From COE1 sp949066965 (GTDB taxonomy: Bacteria; Bacillota; Clostridia; Lachnospirales; Lachnospiraceae): a DNA stretch of 64,000 nt. The notes beneath the pieces were generated by a model. It searched no databases. It had not been told where the DNA came from and saw only the letters and a list, made by a program, of their open reading frames with translations. Location: positions 124,001 through 188,000 of the forward strand of contig CARTDA010000003.1 of the NCBI GenBank assembly GCA_949066965.1, written 5' to 3'. The position numbers and the translations under genes are program-made. Each line of letters begins with the position of its first letter. Within the stretch, counting starts at the first letter, position 1. This document shows positions 52,201 to 59,714 of this stretch, in pieces.

Positions 52201-52571
52201 GCCGATGCAATCTTGTCCTGCTCAAAGGCAACCTCGTCAATCAGGAGCGGCTCGCTGCGCGCGCACACGCCAGTCTCAAGAAAGCTCCTGAACACGGATT
52301 TATGCAGGCTGTATACACCGCATTCATCCAGCATCCGGTCAAACGCTTCCTCCGAAATCCCATTCAGCCCATTTCTGATATAGTCAAGAAACGGCTCAAA
52401 CACGCCGACCATATCAGACAGCCGGAAGCCGTGCAGACAGACCTCCGTTTCCGGATTATTCCGCGCAACCTGCTGCTTTTTTTCCTCTGTAAACAAAAGC
52501 GTATTATAATGCTTCAAAAGAAGGAATTTTGTTTTTCCATCCTGAACGTTTATCTCCAACTTATCATCCAT
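49257..52571 (-). CDS. ATPase-like/TPR protein with C-terminal GGDEF domain
   Basis: The 1104-residue protein begins with a region resembling the end of a STAND/AAA-type ATPase; VVFLLNDIQYAGGSS (residues 138-152) looks like its Walker B and sensor. No Walker A is present upstream. About 500 residues of TPR-like helices (about 250-740), a GAF-like domain (about 775-930) and a GGDEF domain follow, with RYGGDEF at 1002-1008, so it should make cyclic-di-GMP. The RxxD inhibitory site before GGDEF is absent (KETG). The ATG at 52571 follows GGGGG. It lies 14 bases after the DUF5722 gene in one operon. Confidence 0.9.
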   Translation of the reverse strand: MDDKLEINVQDGKTKFLLLKHYNTLLFTEEKKQQVARNNPETEVCLHGFRLSDMVGVFEPFLDYIRNGLNGISEEAFDRMLDECGVYSLHKSVFRSFLETGVCARSEPLLIDEVAFEQDKIASAVVNLVSHIVKDGHVVFLLNDIQYAGGSSFHFIHNLLEDENCNNISVVAAYNEAKVPLPHIQPLWTKFYGYIFEKHLVTEINCGTLENQRSTLNDFVFITDRIGVYIAKINNLLFCLDFSQAKYYLEIIYKMITVEEIEIDWNHKCEIVMLYTLVSIYTQDFSQALLLCEKLKELRNQTCDQKLDCAYYYFMGMAHMYNGKLDEADRYAGKFLEIAEARSSDYGIFIAKLLGVMVKMSGWHNIFFCASDIAVDEDVIRMAENYHFWNHLAHIYAYAYDNAPALFSDADKVEERLVYFNKGISIMKRLGNEYFMMEAYRNNIMIASTNGFFKTANYYYDKCHELVRGRNAYEEAMIYNGVGYISSAMEQYDRALHCYNKALTSFLQMEKIDFVGETLYNMAINCIMAQDYLNAYEYLELSFRIVKETKMNSLRVCNISKLAGLLALCSYYNGNQLKCAIYIEKTRLFLEHLIDKQEDEEEETTIIHDYTMCKDDLFIYYFIYGLQLASRKEYDEALRNFQLAEGCLDESAGNQFYIYGQYMAEFASLYRILGRENEAVQCLNAAIGFYDFQGCKGKVAELKAELVKKSCLIKERSLNLLQGLRHEIDEVLRHASVFKENQEQQKRMNFLSAWQKMVEIGGKSKKELIHPSVNAFIHNFNIDRLMLVKYDGNESVELYNNTGYAFENERRSRIEGFFHRNRLGFATSKMNNNYRDYLDIISLFDKKKVCSIIGLPFYYNDSLKAIMVAYITMKDNWHSPTNRYLLDESDYAVFEFLIRQLLNSIDMLEANEKIQQMNDKLNHLAVTDKLTGLYNREGFYGNITGIIGRSKGKAKPITIMYIDLDNFKFYNDTFGHGVGDIILTGMSQIFCKETGENGFVTRYGGDEFLITVYTDDLLCVEQLAKNIYSDIEQAGGFTGMIWAKLGKRVEIPEEHRISCSIGISSRKLLGSEEELENMVKEADKVLYDVKKSGKAAYKFYATGC

Positions 52572-52585
52572 ATCGAATCCCCCGG

Positions 52586-54127
52586 CTACCAAATAATCTC
52601 AGACCAGTCATTGATTCCAATAACGGATTTCGCCCAGTCCAGGTACAGCTTGGAATTTTCGCCATCCATCTCGTCATATACCTTCTGCGCAAAAGAATCC
52701 AGTCTCGTATCCATTCCCGGATCACTGTACACCAGAAGGTACATCATCTCATCAATCAGCGGATTGTCCACCACCGCCGCATACGACGCACACATCGCTG
52801 CCGCCTGGATTTCGCTTCCCTGCGCATTGGAAAGACCAATCTCGCTGAGAATGATATGCCTTACATTCCCTTCCGTGTCGAGCATTTCCGGCTTCTGCAT
52901 AAAATCCGTCATCACTGACAGATTCTGAAACGTGACAACCTGCCCTGATGCGACTTCGGCGGCATATGCCTCCCCCTTTTTGTGCCCCGACATATCCCAG
53001 AACTTGGCATATCCCATAGGATTCGTGTATGGGTGCTGCGCCAGTCCCCAATTTATATTACCGCTTTGCCTGATAAGTGTGTTGAATTTTTCCAGAAAAT
53101 CCTTTCCGTCCATATACTGGTAATAGTCTTTGCTGGAAGGCGTCAGGTTTCTGTCCCATATCTGGTCAATACAGACATACACCCTTGCATTTGCATTTGT
53201 ACTCATAATTGCATTGTACATCACGCGGAACGCCTGCGTATATTCCCTGATGTAGGTATCCCAGTCCGTCCATGCCATATAGTTCCACGTGCGGGTATTC
53301 ACTTCATTTCCGATAATCCAGTTCTCCCCGCCTTTCGAGTTTGCCACATAATATTCCATGTTGGCGACAAGCGCCCTGACCCCTTCCTCGTCTGAAGCAT
53401 TAAACATATAGTACATCGGCTTTTTTATCCTGCTGGTGTCTAACTTTCGCGCATCAGCCCTCGACATCGGATGGGTCAGCGCCTCGCAGTCCCCTGTGTT
53501 CAATACCTGCAGTGTCTTAAATACCCAGCCAATCTCAGGACCATATGTGCCATCGAGAAAGACATTGTTAAATTCCTCTCCCTGCGTGGACTTCTTGGTC
53601 CTCGGATAGCGCATCAGCGTATTCCATGCGAGCGCTTCTGGATTGGTGATATATGTCGGCTCCGTTATCATCTGCAATACGCCGCCGCTTTTGATTCCGA
53701 TGGCAAATTTTGAGTACAGCCTCGTGTTTTCCTGTCTGAAATTTACAGGAAAAGTAAATTCCGGCATCGTTTCCAATCCTTCCCAAACGTTGGATGCAAT
53801 TATCTCTGTATCAGCCGAAAGTTCATACTCATACGGAGCCAGTGCAAACAGATGCAGCATCCCGTCATCGGAGACGGGCATTCCGCCATTCAGCACAGCC
53901 TTGTATGTAACCGTTCCGTTTTTTTCCACCGTGCAGCTTACATTTTGCGACACTGGTATCTGTGCAATCCCTGACACAGCCGCCTCGGCGGCATATTTTG
54001 TACTTCCCTCCAATATCTGTGTGTCAACGACTTCGGCGGCATAGGAATGTCCTCCCATGCCGCCAGCCAATATGCCTGTCATCAGGCATATCAATATATT
54101 TTTTTTCACGCCAAATCTTTTTCGCAT
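52586..54127 (-). CDS. Secreted DUF5722 protein, glycoside hydrolase-like
   Basis: The 513-residue protein has a signal peptide (ILICLMTGILAGGMGGHSYA) and matches the DUF5722 type, a TIM-barrel-like family near glycoside hydrolases. WIIGNEVNTRTWNYM and HIILSEIGLSNAQG hold likely acid/base and nucleophile glutamates. The ATG at 54127 follows AAAAGGA by eight bases, and a consensus promoter lies just upstream at 54185-54214. The longer frame to 54262 would include that promoter and is rejected. A polysaccharide substrate is plausible but unknown. Confidence 0.8.
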   Translation of the reverse strand: MRKRFGVKKNILICLMTGILAGGMGGHSYAAEVVDTQILEGSTKYAAEAAVSGIAQIPVSQNVSCTVEKNGTVTYKAVLNGGMPVSDDGMLHLFALAPYEYELSADTEIIASNVWEGLETMPEFTFPVNFRQENTRLYSKFAIGIKSGGVLQMITEPTYITNPEALAWNTLMRYPRTKKSTQGEEFNNVFLDGTYGPEIGWVFKTLQVLNTGDCEALTHPMSRADARKLDTSRIKKPMYYMFNASDEEGVRALVANMEYYVANSKGGENWIIGNEVNTRTWNYMAWTDWDTYIREYTQAFRVMYNAIMSTNANARVYVCIDQIWDRNLTPSSKDYYQYMDGKDFLEKFNTLIRQSGNINWGLAQHPYTNPMGYAKFWDMSGHKKGEAYAAEVASGQVVTFQNLSVMTDFMQKPEMLDTEGNVRHIILSEIGLSNAQGSEIQAAAMCASYAAVVDNPLIDEMMYLLVYSDPGMDTRLDSFAQKVYDEMDGENSKLYLDWAKSVIGINDWSEIIW

Positions 54128-54184
54128 TGCAAACATCCTTTTCCATAATCCGGTATTTTCGTATCTGATGGCAAAGCCAAATTT

Positions 54185-54214
54185 ATTATAACAAATTCCG
54201 ACTATTTCTGTCAA
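54185..54214 (-). promoter_or_regulatory. Promoter of the DUF5722-GGDEF operon
   Basis: TTGACA (54209-54214) and TATAAT (54185-54190) are separated by 18 bases on the minus strand, between the upstream kinase gene and the DUF5722 start. Confidence 0.82.
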
Positions 54215-54245
54215 TGTCTGCACAATTTTAATAAAATATAAAAAT

Positions 54246-56879
54246 TTATTCCTTTTCCACATTCATTCGCTCCTGCACATCAGGCAGGTAGCGGTTGAAT
54301 GTAAGCACTACCTTGAACAAGTCTCCATCGACAACAATACACATATCTCCGTCTATCAGTTTCATCAGGCTTTGCGCTATGGACAGCCCAAGTCCATGTC
54401 CCTCCGTATTGCGCGACTTATCCCCCCTCACAAAGCGTTCCATCAGCTCGTCTCCACTGATGTTCAAGGGATATTTCGAAATATTCCGAAATGTTATACA
54501 CACCGTCTTATCCGTGACTTCCATATTGACATACACCCTGGAACCGGTCTGTGCATATTTACAGATATTGCTCATCAGGTTATCAATGACACGCCAGAGA
54601 TGTCTGCCATCTGCCATGATGTAAACCGTATCCTCTGTCTTACTAACAATCAGTTCCAGTCCCGCAAGTGAAAGCTTCTCCTCGAATTCTCCCACTGTCT
54701 GTGTCACAAAGACACCGACATCCATCTGCTGGCTGTTCACGGACAGGCTCCCGGTGGACGCCTTTGACGCTTCGACCAAGTCCTCTATCAGCTTCTTTAG
54801 CTTCGACGACTGCCTGTCAAGCACCTCAAGGTACTCGGAAGCCTTTTCGTTGTGCAGCTCCTCTTTTCCCAGCAAATCCACATAGTTTATGATGGATGTT
54901 AGCGGCGTTTTGATGTCATGCGACACATTTGTTATCAGCTCTGTCTTGAATCGCTCGCTCTTCATGCGCTCGTCGACCGCCTTAGCCATGCCTTCCCCTA
55001 TTTTATTCAGATTTTCGCCATGCTTCCTGCACTCCCAGAACATTTTATCCACATTAATCTTATAGGAAAGGTTCCCCTCTGCCATATGACGGCTTGCCTT
55101 TTGCAGTTCATACATCTGGACAGCCAGTGAAAATATGACCGCGCATAAAACCAGTTTTTCCAGCAGCCACAGCAGCAGAATCCCTCCGCGGTCATAAAAT
55201 CCAACCAGGACGCAGAATTCAATAAAAGAAACCGCACCGATAACGAAGACTATTTTCCAGAGCAGACCAATATTCCTGAAAACGCAGACAACCATATCGC
55301 GAATCCTGCTATATACCCTGTAGCAAAAACTGTTTCTCCACCATTTTCCTGCCTTTATCCTCGCACACAGACTCAGTACATATCCTATCCCTAAAATCGT
55401 CATGACGATTCCCACAATGCCAAACAGCCAGATACAGGCATAGATTGATTCATCTATATTTGATTCTCTGATGATATAGAAAAACACCCCAAGCATAGTG
55501 TATTCTGCCACGCATGTGCACACGCTCAGCACATCAACCGGAATCCGGTCAAACCATGTGAGCACAATTCCCTCCGAGCCCCTGCGATGTCCCGCAGCAT
55601 ACACAAGAAAGCAGAACGACACGACCATCACAGCCAGACTGAATCCGAGCCCCTGAAAGACATTTCTGTCCATAATGTCATAACACATGTTGACCAGTAA
55701 TGCCTGATCCGTATATTTATTGTTTGGAAGATTTTCCGGGGCAGACCCTGGCACGACTGATACAACCCAGTAATTGTCTGTCTGAAGCTCTTCTGACACA
55801 ACAAGCGTAAAATTCTCATTGAGATAATAACCTGGCTGGCTGATAAAGTACTCCTCCGAATAATTTTCCGACTCAATCAGTGTAAGCTCACTGCTGTCTA
55901 TCATCCTGATATTATCGAGCAACAGCATTCCCCAGTTGGTATAATTGAATTCCGTATCATTTAATTCCGCGAAATTTACCGTGCTGCCCGGGCCGTCTGC
56001 CCCATCGAGAATCCGCTCAATCTTTCCTGTATCAATGCCCGATGCATTTTTGTCCTGCGGTGTCTCCTCTGGAATCTCGGCATTTTCCAGCATCTCTTGT
56101 TCTTGTACCAGTTCAGCCGATGCATTTTTGTCCTGTAGTGTCTCCCCGAAATTCTCTGGCTCTTCTTCCCAAATGGTTCCTTCGCTTATACTCTTAAAGT
56201 TTAACTTGTAAACATTCCCACCAAAATCATAATTGTAATTATAAACAACCTGCCCATTGCCGCCATTGTACCGCAGCGACACATTCTGCACGGGATAGTA
56301 ATTGCCCTCGGCACGATAATACAGAATTCCTTTCGTCACATCATAGCATATCCTGTCCGCATACAAATGGCGCCAGCCTGTCGCGTACTCCTCGACAAAA
56401 TTGCTGCCGGAAGCATCCAGCGCGGAGATATCATCATAATCCCCATAATATCCCCACCATGACGTCATGTAGGAATGTTTGTCGTTCCTCACAATCTGAT
56501 TGATATAAAACTGATTGACATCAACGGATTTCAGCTCCTCCTCCGTCATGTTTGTCTCCAGATAGGAAAGTTTGTCATGAAAATTCACTCCTTTGAGGCT
56601 GTCCGATTTGATGATACCATACTGAAATCCCTGATCCCTGAGCTTTTGGGATTCCAGACTGTTTCCAATGCTCTTTACCGCCTGTAGTGCAAATTGCGCA
56701 TTCACACTCTCATACACATTCTTCAGCATCTCATCGCGTGTCTTGTAAAACAGGTCTTCATTCACCCCTATTATCACCAAAATGCCCAGCACCACACTCC
56801 CCATAACAGACACGATGCAAAGCACCCATGCCGTCAATTTCGCTATCACTGATTCTCTTAATCTCTTCATCTGAAACAT
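54246..56879 (-). CDS. VanS-like sensor histidine kinase with large extracytoplasmic region
   Basis: The 877-residue kinase has an N-terminal helix (about 12-38), a sensor region of about 370 residues, a cluster of further helices (about 410-590), then HisKA with His654 (NVSHDIKTPLTS) and an ATPase with NLMSNICKYA and GHGLGLSIAQ. The sensor region contains a direct repeat: ETLQDKNASA and ETPQDKNASG about 30 residues apart. It pairs with the upstream response regulator, 28 bases away. Two ATGs (56879, 56870) are possible. Confidence 0.92.
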   Translation of the reverse strand: MFQMKRLRESVIAKLTAWVLCIVSVMGSVVLGILVIIGVNEDLFYKTRDEMLKNVYESVNAQFALQAVKSIGNSLESQKLRDQGFQYGIIKSDSLKGVNFHDKLSYLETNMTEEELKSVDVNQFYINQIVRNDKHSYMTSWWGYYGDYDDISALDASGSNFVEEYATGWRHLYADRICYDVTKGILYYRAEGNYYPVQNVSLRYNGGNGQVVYNYNYDFGGNVYKLNFKSISEGTIWEEEPENFGETLQDKNASAELVQEQEMLENAEIPEETPQDKNASGIDTGKIERILDGADGPGSTVNFAELNDTEFNYTNWGMLLLDNIRMIDSSELTLIESENYSEEYFISQPGYYLNENFTLVVSEELQTDNYWVVSVVPGSAPENLPNNKYTDQALLVNMCYDIMDRNVFQGLGFSLAVMVVSFCFLVYAAGHRRGSEGIVLTWFDRIPVDVLSVCTCVAEYTMLGVFFYIIRESNIDESIYACIWLFGIVGIVMTILGIGYVLSLCARIKAGKWWRNSFCYRVYSRIRDMVVCVFRNIGLLWKIVFVIGAVSFIEFCVLVGFYDRGGILLLWLLEKLVLCAVIFSLAVQMYELQKASRHMAEGNLSYKINVDKMFWECRKHGENLNKIGEGMAKAVDERMKSERFKTELITNVSHDIKTPLTSIINYVDLLGKEELHNEKASEYLEVLDRQSSKLKKLIEDLVEASKASTGSLSVNSQQMDVGVFVTQTVGEFEEKLSLAGLELIVSKTEDTVYIMADGRHLWRVIDNLMSNICKYAQTGSRVYVNMEVTDKTVCITFRNISKYPLNISGDELMERFVRGDKSRNTEGHGLGLSIAQSLMKLIDGDMCIVVDGDLFKVVLTFNRYLPDVQERMNVEKE

Positions 56880-56907
56880 CTACCCTTCATTCTCATTGAT
56901 TGTGCTC

Positions 56908-57600
56908 TTATTGTTCGAGCTTATATCCCCTGCCCCAGACAGACTTTAGGTATCGCGGCTCCGCCGGATTATATTCCAGCTTTTCCCGCAGGTGCCGGAT
57001 GTGGACAGCCACTGTATTCTCTGTCCCAAATGGGCTGTCATTCCACACAACGCTATAAATCTGTGATGGGGAATATACTTTTCCGATATTTTCCATAAGG
57101 AGCTTTAGAATATTGTACTCTGTTGGTGTCAATGCCACCTTCTCCCCATCCAGCGTCACCTCCTTCGTGCGGTCATCCAGTTCAATGCCTCCTACAGAGA
57201 GCAGTTCACTTTCCCTCGAAACAATACCTCCGCCAAGCTGCATATAACGTCTTAGCTGGGATTTCACTCGTGCCTGTACCTCCACCGGATTAAATGGCTT
57301 CGTCACATAGTCGTCCGCGCCAATATTGAGCCCGAGCACCTTGTCAGTGTCCTCGCTCTTTGCCGTCAGCATGATAACAGGCACATTGCTGTTTTCACGG
57401 AGCTTTACCATCGCCGTGATTCCATCCATCACAGGCATCATGATGTCCATAAGCACCAGATGGATTTCTTCTCTGGAAAGCACCTCCAAAGCCTCCTTTC
57501 CGTTGAAAGCTTCATATACCTGATATCCCTCGGCGGTCAGGTATATCTTTAATGCCGCCACAATATCCTTCTCATCATCACATACCAGTACGTTATACAT
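56908..57600 (-). CDS. OmpR-family response regulator (VanR-like)
   Basis: The 230-residue protein has a receiver domain (Asp8/Asp9, phospho-acceptor Asp52 in LVLMDIMMPVMDG, YVTKPFNP) and a winged-helix output (EYNILKLLMENIG, then VAVHIRHLREKLEYNP). It partners the kinase that follows and may regulate the adjacent DUF5722-GGDEF operon. It has a TTGGAA/TATACT promoter. Confidence 0.93.
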   Translation of the reverse strand: MYNVLVCDDEKDIVAALKIYLTAEGYQVYEAFNGKEALEVLSREEIHLVLMDIMMPVMDGITAMVKLRENSNVPVIMLTAKSEDTDKVLGLNIGADDYVTKPFNPVEVQARVKSQLRRYMQLGGGIVSRESELLSVGGIELDDRTKEVTLDGEKVALTPTEYNILKLLMENIGKVYSPSQIYSVVWNDSPFGTENTVAVHIRHLREKLEYNPAEPRYLKSVWGRGYKLEQ

Positions 57601-57635
57601 TATTTTTCTCTCCCCGGTTCGTTTTTAACAAGTAT

Positions 57636-57664
57636 AGTATAGTCCTTATTTTTTTAAGTTCCAA
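57636..57664 (-). promoter_or_regulatory. Promoter of the VanRS-like operon
   Basis: TTGGAA (57659-57664) and TATACT (57636-57641) are separated by 17 bases on the minus strand. Confidence 0.65.
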
Positions 57665-57775
57665 TTGGGTAAATGTTTAAGATTTTATTAATACCTGGAA
57701 ACCATATGGGGTTTTTGAATGTTGCTTATACGCTGAACTATGGTTTCTTATCGCATAGCAATTATAACACATGAA

Positions 57776-57802
57776 AAAAACGCCTGACAAGCAGGCGTTT
57801 TT
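57776..57802 (-). terminator. Terminator after the second M56 locus
   Basis: AAAAACGCCTG (57776-57786) pairs perfectly with CAGGCGTTTTT (57792-57802), giving a strong intrinsic terminator 22 bases after the stop at 57824. Confidence 0.9.
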
Positions 57803-57823
57803 ATAGTATATGTATTTATTATT

Positions 57824-58384
57824 TTAATGAATGCATACTGTAAATGTAGCAACACTCCTCAAATCTCCAACTATGTAATGCACACATTTACTACATCTCT
57901 GTGCACTATAATACTCTATCTTGCAACTGCCATCACTATAACTAAAATGTTTTGCCAACTCACCTGACACATAGTCATGATTGCAAAAAACATATGTCTC
58001 AGCATCTATATCATTTTCATCTACCGCCTCAACAATTGTACCATCATCACTCGTAAATATCCATTCAACAGTCTCACTCACATCCATTTCGCTATACGCG
58101 CCACTCCAAGATGCAGCACCATCCTCACAGAAAATAAGCTTATCAGCTATTTCATCTGTAACCATAACATTTTTCGGACTATATGCAAGTACTGACATGG
58201 ATGAGGAGATTAACACTACTCCCATAAGACACGCGCCCAGCACCTTTCTTGCCAGACATTCCTTTTTGATTCCGTATTTCATCTGATACATCCTCGCTTT
58301 CATTAATTTTCTTTGTAGATTGAATCCCATAACAGGAGAATTATCATCGTCTTCTCGTTCCTCCGCAATTCTGATAATCAGCAT
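57824..58384 (-). pseudogene. Downstream part of an interrupted M56 peptidase gene
   Basis: This frame is continuous with the M56 gene upstream, divided only by an in-frame TAG at 58391-58393. Its first residues (YGMLIIRIAEERE, then MGFNLQRKLMKARMYQMKYG) align in order with the stretch after CDESVL in the intact M56 sensor at 4399-6522. A membrane helix follows (about VLGACLMGVVLISSSMSVLAY), then about 115 extracytoplasmic residues with cysteines (CNHDYV, CSKCVHYI). It could be translated only by reinitiation or read-through. Confidence 0.75.
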
Positions 58385-58390
58385 GCCATA

Positions 58391-59158
58391 CTAATGTGCT
58401 TCATCTTCTGTCAGTCCCATAACTACCTCCCTGTCACATGCCTGCTCCGCGACATTATTCCACTCCAGCAACACGAAGTAAGCAAACGGATTGTAGAAAT
58501 TCAGTGCAATCACGCCGAACACCAGCATCTTAATCAGGTTATCCCGATGTCTGATATGCGTCAGCTCATGTTTCATGGCAAGCGCCAAATCCGACTCCGA
58601 CCACTCATCATCCGGCAGTACGACAATCGGACGGATAATACCGATTGTAAATGGGCTGTCCATAAACTTACACCTGTAAACCCGCACACGCTCTGTCATT
58701 TTAAAGTCAGCAACACAATCATGAATGACTCTGGTAATCTTTTGATCCTCGACTTCATTGACACTGTAGCGAATATAATAGCGCACCACCATATACCTGT
58801 AAATTTGAAACCCATACAAGATCAGTCCAATGAAAATCACAATCGCTGCAAAGATATAGACAGCAGAATTGGAAACCGCCACATGACCAGCCCCTATCTG
58901 GATAATATCCACGGTGTCATCTGTGTATACCAATGACTTCACAGCTTTATGCGGTAAAAATTCCGGAAATACGGTCCTTAAAATTTCCCTGTATTCTACA
59001 CTGAAATATGGAAACGGTATCAGATATTCAAGTGCCACACATATCAGATAATTCCGTCTCCATGTCACAGGGAAATACTTTCTTGTAATCGGCAGCAAAA
59101 TAACATAAATCAATGTCCCCAGGCTGCCAAATAGCGACATTGTTACCAAAAGCGGCAT
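58391..59158 (-). pseudogene. Upstream part of an interrupted M56 (BlaR1-like) peptidase gene
   Basis: These 255 residues form the membrane and catalytic part of an M56 gluzincin: three membrane helices, then HELTH (197-201) and EQACDREVV. The frame stops at TAG right after GLTEDEAH, where the family normally continues into EYG or AYG. The catalytic motifs are intact, so a truncated protein could retain activity but would lack its sensor. It starts four bases after the BlaI-like gene. Confidence 0.75.
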
Positions 59159-59162
59159 TTTT

Positions 59163-59579
59163 TTACTTTTCCTCTAAAAACTTTCTCAATTCATCTGCGG
59201 TATTACTGTCAATCTTCTGTCCGCCTGACAGCGTTGACAAGAATGTGTATACGGAGCCGCTATAGAACACATCCAGGAAGTTCTTTGCCTCTCCCTGCTT
59301 GTACTCTGTGTAATTGAGTGCCGGAGAATACTTTTTATTACCGCCACAGTTTTCCGAAACAACAAGCCCTTTGTTGGTCAGTCTGTTGATAAAGGTATTG
59401 ACCGTCTGTTTCTTCCACGGTTTCTGGCATTCCACATTCAAGTATTCCATAATTTCCCTGAAAAGTTTTCCTTCCTTCTCTTTCCACAGGTAATCCATGA
59501 TAATGCCTTCTGAATCGCTTATCAGGTATTTAATCGGTTTCTTTGAATCTGAGGATTCTCTAATAATCATTCTTGGCAT
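59163..59579 (-). CDS. BlaI/MecI/CopY family repressor
   Basis: The 138-residue winged-helix repressor has the family pattern SDSEGIIMDYLWKEKEGKLFREIMEYL and KKQTVNTFINRLTNKGLV. It precedes the interrupted M56 gene by four bases. If the M56 sensor is inactive, this repressor may no longer be relieved. GGGAGG precedes the ATG. Upstream, CCATGCACAATGCG and CGCATGG arms around a TATAAT at about 59640-59645 form an imperfect palindrome that may be its operator. Confidence 0.86.
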   Translation of the reverse strand: MPRMIIRESSDSKKPIKYLISDSEGIIMDYLWKEKEGKLFREIMEYLNVECQKPWKKQTVNTFINRLTNKGLVVSENCGGNKKYSPALNYTEYKQGEAKNFLDVFYSGSVYTFLSTLSGGQKIDSNTADELRKFLEEK

Positions 59580-59670
59580 AATATTCCTCCCAGTCTTTTT
59601 TGTATTTTAATAATTTTATACTGCATACTTCCATGCGTGCATTATACGCATTGTGCATGGGGCTACGCAT

Positions 59671-59695
59671 AAAAAGGGCACATTTTTATGTGCCC
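59671..59695 (-). terminator. Terminator of pckA
   Basis: GGGCACAT (59676-59683) pairs perfectly with ATGTGCCC (59688-59695). On the minus strand the stem is followed by TTTTT. Confidence 0.88.
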
Positions 59696-59714
59696 TCAAG
59701 TTTTCAACCAGTGA

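Noticed and set aside
57824..59158. TAG as pyrrolysine codon
   Set aside because: TAG serves as an ordinary stop for the DUF5722 gene and the right-edge gene, no pyl genes are in the window, and aligned residues elsewhere are Glu.
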